From: Cloacibacterium sp046296655
GTDB lineage: Bacteria; Bacteroidota; Bacteroidia; Flavobacteriales; Weeksellaceae
Length of the DNA stretch: 64,000 bases
NCBI GenBank assembly: GCA_046296655.1
Contig: JBKBLE010000001.1
Coordinates: forward strand, 124,001-188,000
Direction: 5' to 3'
In this document: piece after piece, positions 58,469 through 64,000 of the stretch
How positions within the stretch are numbered: position 1 is the first letter of the stretch
Layout of the letters: each line of letters opens with the position of its first letter
The notes under the pieces: generated by a model
Database searches by the model: none
Told to the model about the DNA's origin: nothing
Seen by the model: the letters and a program-made list of their open reading frames with translations, nothing else
Translations under genes and position numbers: made by a program

Positions 58469-60244
58469 ATGAGCACATTAAAAGGAGGAGAATTCCTAAT
58501 AAAAGAAATAGAAGCTAAGAATATCTTCACGATGGAAGATTTTTCTGAGGAACAAAAAATGCTTCGCGACTCTGCAAAAGAATTTATTGACAAAGTTGTA
58601 GTTCCTAACAAAGAGCGTTTCGAGAAAAAAGACTACGCATTCACTGAAGAATGTATGAAACAAATCGGTGAAATGGGATTCTTAGGAATCGCAGTTCCTG
58701 AAAATTACGGAGGTCTTGGTTTAGGTTTCGTTTCAACAATGATTGCTTGTGATTACATTTCTGGCGCAACTGGTTCATTGGCAACTGCTTATGGTGCGCA
58801 CACTGGTATCGGTACACTTCCTATCCTATTGTACGGAAATGAAGAACAAAAACAAAAATATTTACCAGATTTAGCTGCTGGAACTAAATTCGGAGCGTAT
58901 TGTCTTACTGAACCTGATGCTGGTTCTGATGCAAACTCTGGAAAAACAAAAGCTAAATTGTCTGAAGACGGTAAACATTACATCATTAACGGACAAAAAA
59001 TGTGGATTTCTAACGCAGGTTTTGCAGATACATTTACATTCTTTGCTAAAATAGATGATGATAAAAACATCACTGGTTTTGTAGTAAACAGAAGCGAACT
59101 AGAAAATCCTGAAAGCCTTACTTTCGGGGAAGAAGAGCACAAATTAGGGATTAGAGCTTCTTCTACTCGTCAGGTTTTCTTCAATGATATGAAAGTTCCT
59201 GTAGAATGTCTTTTGGGTGAAAGAAACAATGGTTTCAAAATCGCTTTAAATGCATTAAATGTAGGTAGAATTAAATTGGCTGCAGCTTGTTTAGATGCAC
59301 AGAGAAGAATTTTCAACCTTTCTGTAAACTATGCGAACGAAAGAAAACAGTTCAATACTCCTATTTCTACTTTCGGAGCAATTAGAAAAAAATTAGCGGA
59401 AATGGCTACTGCTATTTTCGTTTCAGAAGCGGGTTGTTACAGAGCGGCTCAAGATATTCAAGATAAAATTGATGCTTTAGTTGCAGGTGGAATGTCTCAC
59501 CAAGAAGCAGAATTAAAAGGTGTGGAAGAATTTGCAGTAGAATGTTCTATTCTAAAAGTTTATGTTTCAGACATCGCTCAAAAAGCAGCAGATGAAGGAA
59601 TTCAGATTTTTGGAGGTATGGGATTCTCTGAAGATACACCAATGGAAGCAGCATGGAGAGATGCTAGAATTTCTAGAATTTATGAAGGTACTAACGAAAT
59701 CAACAGACTTCTTTCTGTAGGAATGTTGGTGAAGAGAGCTTTCAAAGGCGAAATCGATTTAATGTCTCCTGCAATGGCAGTTGGTAAAGAATTAATGGGC
59801 ATTCCTTCTTTCGAAACGCCTGATTATTCAGAATTTATGTCAGAAGAAAAAGCAATTATCGCAAATCTTAAGAAAGTATTCTTAATGGTTTCTGGTGCTG
59901 CTCTTCAGAAATACATGATGGAAATTGAAAAGCAACAACACTTGTTAATCAATGCTTCAGAAATCTTGAACCAAATTTACATGGCAGAATCTGCAATTCT
60001 AAGAGCGGAGAAAAACTTCGGTCCAGATTCTATAGAAGCAGCAATGGCTCAATTAAACCTTTACAAAGCAGTAGAAGCTGTAATTGCAGCTGCTAAAGAA
60101 GGAATTATTTCTTTCGCTGAAGGTGATGAGCAAAGAATGATGCTTTCTGGTCTTAGAAGATTTACAAAATACACCAATCAGCCAAACGTAATCGCGTTAA
60201 CTGAGAAAATTGCTAAGCATTTTGTAGAAAAAAATTCTTACTAA
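58469..60244 (+). CDS. Acyl-CoA dehydrogenase (long form)
   Basis: First oxidative step of beta-oxidation. 591 residues from ATG 58469 (MSTLKGGEFLIKEIEAKNIF); an upstream in-frame TTG (58412) would translate the repeat arm. The ACAD core covers about 30-420: YCLTEPDAGSDANSGKTKA near 155, MWISNAGFADTFTFFAK, and catalytic Glu in RISRIYEGTNEINRLLSVGM near 412. The extra C-terminal ~170 residues are helical, as in VLCAD/ACAD9-like forms. Electron acceptor would be EtfAB (42.5-44.3 kb). Confidence 0.92.
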   Translation: MSTLKGGEFLIKEIEAKNIFTMEDFSEEQKMLRDSAKEFIDKVVVPNKERFEKKDYAFTEECMKQIGEMGFLGIAVPENYGGLGLGFVSTMIACDYISGATGSLATAYGAHTGIGTLPILLYGNEEQKQKYLPDLAAGTKFGAYCLTEPDAGSDANSGKTKAKLSEDGKHYIINGQKMWISNAGFADTFTFFAKIDDDKNITGFVVNRSELENPESLTFGEEEHKLGIRASSTRQVFFNDMKVPVECLLGERNNGFKIALNALNVGRIKLAAACLDAQRRIFNLSVNYANERKQFNTPISTFGAIRKKLAEMATAIFVSEAGCYRAAQDIQDKIDALVAGGMSHQEAELKGVEEFAVECSILKVYVSDIAQKAADEGIQIFGGMGFSEDTPMEAAWRDARISRIYEGTNEINRLLSVGMLVKRAFKGEIDLMSPAMAVGKELMGIPSFETPDYSEFMSEEKAIIANLKKVFLMVSGAALQKYMMEIEKQQHLLINASEILNQIYMAESAILRAEKNFGPDSIEAAMAQLNLYKAVEAVIAAAKEGIISFAEGDEQRMMLSGLRRFTKYTNQPNVIALTEKIAKHFVEKNSY

Positions 60245-60267
60245 AATTTGTTAATTCAACTATACTT

Positions 60268-60299
60268 AAAAACCGCTTCAAATTTTTGAAGCGGTTTTT
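60268..60299. terminator. terminator of the beta-oxidation operon
   Basis: AAAAACCGCTTCAAA-TT-TTTGAAGCGGTTTTT; symmetrical, so usable by the convergent AraC remnant too. Confidence 0.9.
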
Positions 60300-60305
60300 G
60301 TTTAT

Positions 60306-60738
60306 TTAAGAAACGATTTTATATTCTGAAAATAAATTTCGTTGATAATTTTTCGGAGTAATACCTTCAAAAGTTTTAAAGGTTTTGATGAGGTGATTGG
60401 TGTCAGAAAAACCAGTGGCAAAAGCTACTTCTTTGATGCTTTGGTTTTCTTTGAGCAATTCTTTGGCACGTTTTATTCTTTGTTGAAGAATATATTCATT
60501 AGGCGATATTCCAAGTTCGTATTTAAAGAGTTTAAAGAAATTAGATTTACTTACGAAAGCCAATTTGGCCAAATGTTCAATACTTAATTTTTGATGCAGA
60601 TTGTTTTTAATATAATCTATGATAAAAGCCAATCTGTTTGATGTTTTCAGTGTTTTGTAATCGTTTTCAATGAGTTTTCCTGCTTGAGTTTGCATCAGTC
60701 TTACCAATAATTCTTTCAGCGCCAAATCTGCCATAATA
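60306..60738 (-). pseudogene. AraC-family regulator, N-terminally truncated
   Basis: The C-terminal DNA-binding domain is complete: two helix-turn-helices (LSIEHLAKLAFVSKSNFFKL and QSIKEVAFATGFSDTNHLIK) and RAKELLKENQSI. The preceding MADLALKELLVRLMQTQAGK is the usual end of the sensor part. The rest of the sensor domain is gone: beyond about 60738 the frame runs on to 60827 only because it reads antisense to an aldehyde dehydrogenase fragment. ATG 60734 might still start a 143-residue DNA-binding remnant. Confidence 0.75.
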
Positions 60739-61068
60739 TCCTTCCAAGAAGAGATTTTCGGGCCAGTTTTAGCGGTAACTACTTTTAAATCTACAGAAGA
60801 AGCGATAGAAATTGCAAACGATACCATGTATGGTTTAGGAGCGGGAGTTTGGACTAGAGATGCACATGAATTATACAGAGTTCCTAGAGCGATAAAAGCA
60901 GGTAGAGTTTGGGTAAACCAATATCACGCATATCCAGCTGGTGCACCTTTTGGTGGTTACAAACAATCTGGTATTGGTAGAGAAAACCACAAAATGATGC
61001 TTGATCATTACAGACAATCAAAAAACATGTTGATTTCTTATAACAAAAATAAACTAGGATTTTTCTAA
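60739..61068 (+). pseudogene. Aldehyde dehydrogenase, C-terminal fragment
   Basis: From about 60742 the plus strand reads FQEEIFGPVLAVTTFKSTEE, continuing AIEIANDTMYGLGAGVWTRD and RVWVNQYHAYPAGAPFGGYK then QSGIGRENHKMMLDHY to a normal C-terminus. These are the last ~110 residues of an AldA/ExaC-type aldehyde dehydrogenase. The catalytic Cys and the first ~390 residues are missing, so no active enzyme can be made. The break coincides with the break in the AraC gene. Confidence 0.85.
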
Positions 61069-61089
61069 ATCACTTGTGATTTAAACTTT

Positions 61090-61121
61090 AAGGAATGTTG
61101 TTCATCAGCATTCCTTTTTTT
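61090..61121 (+). terminator. terminator after the aldehyde dehydrogenase fragment
   Basis: AAGGAATG-(11)-CATTCCTT followed by T run. Confidence 0.7.
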
Positions 61122-61144
61122 AATTTTTTTAAAAATTTTTAGAA

Positions 61145-61519
61145 ATGGTAAAAAGGTTAGACGTAACAGAAAAAGCGTTGGAAGTCATTAAAACGCTAAA
61201 AGAAAAACACTGTGATTTAATGTTTTACCAAGCTGGGGGTTGCTACGAAGGAACCCAACCTCAATGTTTTGAAAAAGGAGGTTTCTACGTAAGAACCAAT
61301 GATGCTATGATTGGTTTGGTAGATGGTTTTGAATTTTGGATTGATAGAGATTTATTTGAATACTGGAAATTTTCACATTTCACGCTAGATGTTACAGACG
61401 GTTTCGGACCAGGCGGTTTTTCTCTGGAAACACCATTAGGAAAAACTTTTAAAATTATTTACAGACTTTTTACTGAAGAAGAATTAAAAGATCTAGAGCC
61501 TGTAAAAAGAATGGAGTAA
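61145..61519 (+). CDS. DUF779 protein
   Basis: 124 residues. Contains the DUF779 core LMFYQAGGCYEGTQPQCFEK near 25 (GGC..C, possible metal or redox cysteines), VRTNDAMIGLVDGFEFWIDR near 48 and HFTLDVTDGFGPGGFSLETP near 78. The family is usually encoded beside aldehyde/acetaldehyde dehydrogenases; here its partner is only a fragment, so the gene may be left over. Its own reading frame is intact. Confidence 0.82.
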   Translation: MVKRLDVTEKALEVIKTLKEKHCDLMFYQAGGCYEGTQPQCFEKGGFYVRTNDAMIGLVDGFEFWIDRDLFEYWKFSHFTLDVTDGFGPGGFSLETPLGKTFKIIYRLFTEEELKDLEPVKRME

Positions 61520-61521
61520 TT

Positions 61522-62241
61522 TTAATCAAAAGTCTTACAATAATCTTGGAGAAGTTGAGCCAGTTGAGTCATTTCAGCATCGGTTAAATCTCTCCATTTT
61601 CCTATGGGTAAATCCAGTTTGATGTTCATAATTCTAATGCGCTTCAGTTTTTTATTTCATAACCTAGGTATTCGCACATTCTTCTGATTTGGCGGTTTAA
61701 ACCTTGAGTAAGTACAATTCTAAATTGCAAAGTATCTATTTGTTCTACTTCGCATTTTTTGGTTATGGTGTCTAAAATCGGAACACCATTGCGCATTTTT
61801 TCTAGAAATTTTGGGGTAATCGGTTTGTCTACACGTACAATATATTCTTTTTCGTGGTTGTTTCTGGCGCGTAAAATTTTATTCACAATATCACCGTCAG
61901 ACGTCAATAAAATAAGACCTTCACTAGGTTTATCAAGTCTACCGATGGGGAAAATTCTTTTCGGGTGATTGATGTAATCTACAATATTATTTTTCTCACG
62001 TTTGGTATCTGTATTACATACAATTCCGATGGGTTTGTTAAAGGCGATATAAACGTGTTTTTCTTCTGTTTTTTTGATGTTTTTGCCATCTACGCAAAAT
62101 TTCATCAGCATCAGAAACTTTAGTTCCTAATTATGGCTTTTTGCCATTAATGGTAATTCTGCCTTGTTCTAAAAGCTTATCAGCTTCTCTTCTCGAACAA
62201 AAACCTACTTCTGATAAATATTTATTGATACGCGTTTCCAC
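61522..62241 (-). pseudogene. rluF: Broken RluF/RsuA-type 23S rRNA pseudouridine synthase
   Basis: Reconstructed frame: GTG 62241, S4 domain VETRINKYLSEVGFCSRREA-DKLLEQGRITINGKKP, then stop TAA at 62131-62133 (GAA in intact homologues), LGTKVSDADEIL, an extra base near 62094, then the catalytic domain VDGKNIKKTEEKHVYIAFNK and the active Asp in IGRLDKPSEGLILL, then a frame loss in the A6 run at 61648-61653, then KLKRIRIMNIKLDLPIGKWR and an end at 61522. Three separate lesions. A 155-codon frame (61644-62111) survives between two of them but lacks the S4 domain and C-terminus. Confidence 0.8.
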
Positions 62242-62256
62242 AAATTTTATTTTTTT

Positions 62257-62811
62257 TTATTCTTCTCTCACCTTATTGGAGTGAAAAGTAATTCCAAGAT
62301 TTAACCCAATATAAAAGTTACTTTTCAGTCCATCTCCGAAATTCATGCTGTGATTTTCCAGAAAAAAGGAATAATAATAATTCATTCTCACATTGATGGG
62401 GTTTTGGTCACCAATGCCTAAAGTATATACTCTGGCTTTTCTTACATCACTTTTAGTAAGGGCAAATCCTGCATTGAGATAGATATATCCAGAATCTGAT
62501 GTATTGTCTAAATAAATTTTTGGCTGAACCAAAAAGTACAAATTATGGATATTGTCATAAATGTAATTGTATCGAAAACCAGCGCCTAAACCTATTTTAT
62601 GAATCGGTTGAAAACCAATAACAGAAGTGATTCCTGCATTGGCATTAAAATCTACATTGTTATCTTCATTCACGATATCTGCAACTGCTTTTGCCAATCC
62701 ATAGGCAACTTGCCCATCTGTACTCCAATAAATTCCTTGATTAAGATTTCCTTTTTGCTGAGAATATCCTAAAAAACTAATAAAAATGAATAAAAAGTAA
62801 TAGTTTTTCAT
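62257..62811 (-). CDS. Probable outer-membrane beta-barrel protein
   Basis: 184 residues with signal peptide (MKNYYFLFIFISFLGYSQQ). Alternating hydrophobic/aromatic strands (KIGLGAGFRYNYIYD, LYFLVQPKIYLDNT, SGYIYLNAGFALTKS, NFYIGLNLGITFHSN) suggest a small eight-strand barrel. No family recognised. It is two bases upstream of the truB stop side, same strand, so it is the last gene of a uppP-truB-barrel unit. Confidence 0.7.
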   Translation of the reverse strand: MKNYYFLFIFISFLGYSQQKGNLNQGIYWSTDGQVAYGLAKAVADIVNEDNNVDFNANAGITSVIGFQPIHKIGLGAGFRYNYIYDNIHNLYFLVQPKIYLDNTSDSGYIYLNAGFALTKSDVRKARVYTLGIGDQNPINVRMNYYYSFFLENHSMNFGDGLKSNFYIGLNLGITFHSNKVREE

Positions 62812-62813
62812 GG

Positions 62814-63512
62814 TTAGAAATTTTCAAATCTAAACTCATTTTCCAAAATTTCTGCATGGGCATTTTCTACATGGTACTCTCCTATTTTGGTTCTTCTGAG
62901 TTGAGTAAGATAAGCGCCAACTCCTAAACTTTGACCAATATCGTGTGCTAAACTTCTGATGTACGTTCCTTTGCTACAACCTACGGTAAAAGTGACAAAA
63001 GGAAGATGAATTTCGATGTTATTGAGATAATGAATGGTCGTTTTTCTAGATTTCATTTCTACTTCTTGACCAGCTCTTGCTAAATCATAAGCGCGGTTTC
63101 CATCAATTTTTATAGCTGAAAAAACAGGCGGTTTTTGCTCAATTTCTCCTACAAATGTTGACAAAGTTTCTTTGATGAAATCTTCTGTAATGTGTGAATA
63201 ATCGGTGTGAAGGATTTCTTGTTTTTCGGTGTCGTAAGATTCTGTTTGTACGCCAATTTTAATTTCGGCGATGTATTCTTTTGGCGCATCTTGAATTTCT
63301 GGAATTTTCTTGGTGAATTTTCCTGTGCAGACTATCAATAAGCCTGTTGCTCTAGGATCAAGAGTTCCAGCATGACCTATTTTAAATTTTTTAGGAAGAT
63401 GGAACTCTCTTTTGAGTTTGTACTTCAATTTATTAACAGCCTGAAAACTGGTCCAATCCAAAGGCTTGTCCACCAAAAGTACTTGTCCGTTTAAAAAATC
63501 TTCTGCGTTCAA
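62814..63512 (-). CDS. truB: tRNA pseudouridine-55 synthase
   Basis: Makes pseudouridine 55 in the T-loop of tRNAs. 233 residues from TTG 63512 (MNAEDFLNGQVLLVDKPLDW). Upstream in-frame codons up to 63596 lie inside uppP and give a nonsensical membrane-like N-terminus. Motifs: KPLDWTSFQAVNKLKYKLK near 15, KIGHAGTLDPRATGLLIVCT near 44 with catalytic Asp, and GTYIRSLAHDIGQSLGVGAY near 180. The C-terminal PUA part is short, as in many Bacteroidota. Confidence 0.93.
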   Translation of the reverse strand: MNAEDFLNGQVLLVDKPLDWTSFQAVNKLKYKLKREFHLPKKFKIGHAGTLDPRATGLLIVCTGKFTKKIPEIQDAPKEYIAEIKIGVQTESYDTEKQEILHTDYSHITEDFIKETLSTFVGEIEQKPPVFSAIKIDGNRAYDLARAGQEVEMKSRKTTIHYLNNIEIHLPFVTFTVGCSKGTYIRSLAHDIGQSLGVGAYLTQLRRTKIGEYHVENAHAEILENEFRFENF

Positions 63513-63532
63513 AGTAAAAAGTATAAATGAAA

Positions 63533-64000
63533 TTATTTTACCCAACCAAAACAAATCAACAATAAAATCCCTGCGATAATCCTGTACCAACCCCAAGGTT
63601 TGAAGCCGTATTTGGTTAAAACACCAATGAAAAATTTAATCGCAATAACCGCAACTACAAATGCTACCAAATTCCCTACGAAAAAACTCATCGTGTTTTC
63701 TGGAGTCGCAAAAATCATTTCATACCCTTTTTGCTCAACTCCATTATGATTCCAATCTTTTACAAAAATCGAATAAACGGTAACCGCTAACATGGTAGGA
63801 ACTGCCAAAAAGAATGAAAATTCCGCAGCAGCCTTTCTGGTAAGGTTTTGTTGCATTCCACCAATAATAGAAGCCGCACTTCTACTCGTTCCTGGCATCA
63901 TCGCTAGACATTGCCAAAAACCAATCGTTAATGCTTTTTTGAAAGTAATATCTTTCTCGTCATCTATCGTATGTTTTGTGAAAATTTGGTCGATAAATAG
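63533..64000 (-). CDS. uppP: Undecaprenyl-diphosphate phosphatase, C-terminal part (cut by window edge)
   Basis: Recycles the peptidoglycan lipid carrier at the membrane. The frame is open to the last base of the window and gives 155 residues, so the N-terminal part lies outside. Motifs: KKALTIGFWQCLAMMPGTSR with SAASIIGGMQQNLTRKAAAE, the BacA signature GTSRSAASI with active-site Ser and Arg; FSFFLAVPTMLAV; and three further membrane helices ending WYRIIAGILLLICFGWVK. An internal ATG at 63901 is not the start. Twenty bases upstream of truB. Confidence 0.92.
   Translation of the reverse strand, partial: LFIDQIFTKHTIDDEKDITFKKALTIGFWQCLAMMPGTSRSAASIIGGMQQNLTRKAAAEFSFFLAVPTMLAVTVYSIFVKDWNHNGVEQKGYEMIFATPENTMSFFVGNLVAFVVAVIAIKFFIGVLTKYGFKPWGWYRIIAGILLLICFGWVK

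Noticed and set aside
60306..60827. The AraC frame read as a full 173-residue protein
   Set aside because: Its first ~30 residues are antisense to aldehyde dehydrogenase codons, so they are an artefact of the deletion junction.
61644..62111. The 155-codon frame as an intact pseudouridine synthase
   Set aside because: It lacks the S4 domain and C-terminus, both of which are readable in neighbouring frames, showing a broken gene.
1..64000. CRISPR arrays, tRNA or rRNA genes, prophage, complete insertion sequences
   Set aside because: No regular spacer-repeat pattern, cloverleaf, rRNA signature or transposase/integrase gene was seen on either strand; short tRNA genes could still escape reading by eye.

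Overview
The window is an AT-rich chromosomal segment from a member of the Bacteroidota, most likely class Flavobacteriia near Chryseobacterium/Cloacibacterium (inference from protein flavour, not proven). Supporting signs are a short primary sigma factor without region 1.1, many promoters of the Bacteroidota type (TTTG, about 19 bases, TAnnTTTG), no Shine-Dalgarno pattern before starts, and typical families (M28 and S9 exported peptidases, Asp-box propeller protein, DUF922, UMF1 transporter, bimodular FadB with the dehydrogenase domain first). Nearly all genes are core metabolism. I see no rRNA, tRNA, CRISPR array, prophage or complete insertion sequence.

Layout. 0-5.6 kb: DtxR-type regulator (cut by the edge), ndk, rpe, rpoD, threonine aldolase, M28 peptidase. 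5.8-13.6 kb: Asp-box protein, MFS carrier, fabI, LEA-like stress protein, tag, nucleoside phosphorylase, SUI1. 13.8-24.7 kb: gpmI, HAD phosphatase, map, methyltransferase, era, DoxX, S9 peptidase, alkB, lipoprotein, glutaryl-CoA dehydrogenase. 24.9-34.4 kb: 2-oxoacid dehydrogenase E2, AddB-like nuclease, DUF922, rsmG, aminotransferase, a peroxiredoxin without a recognisable start codon, mgsA, HAD, GNAT. 34.4-50.9 kb (nearly all minus strand): uvrA, two MFS carriers, thiolase, bifunctional nuclease, etfBA, M20 dipeptidase, and a udk-divIC-mutase-like operon. 51-60.2 kb: TlpA-like thiol protein, iron-type ABC permease and ATPase, then a MarR-led beta-oxidation operon (marR, fadB, fadA, acyl-CoA dehydrogenase). 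60.3-62.2 kb is a decaying patch: a truncated AraC gene fused head-on to the last third of an aldehyde dehydrogenase, and an rluF-type gene with one stop and two frameshifts. The end holds an outer-membrane-like protein, truB and part of uppP.

How it fits together. The MarR regulator sits behind a 12-2-12 inverted repeat that matches an 18-base palindrome upstream of etfBA. This suggests one regulon joining fatty-acid beta-oxidation (FadB, FadA, acyl-CoA dehydrogenase) with its electron acceptor ETF.

The most interesting material is not classical genes. (1) Four intergenic copies (2.8, 10.0, 19.3, 24.7 kb) of a long hairpin element have related flanks but inner stems that differ in sequence while staying perfectly self-complementary. 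A second module beside two of them behaves the same way. (2) Two small genes foreign to their operons, a GxxExxY-family gene and an S23-type four-helix gene, lie inside core operons between inverted repeats, like small cassettes. (3) Palindromic repeat DNA is translated in frame as the linker of an E2 acyltransferase. (4) Two possible small RNAs end in strong terminators; one starts from a promoter interlocked with that of ndk.
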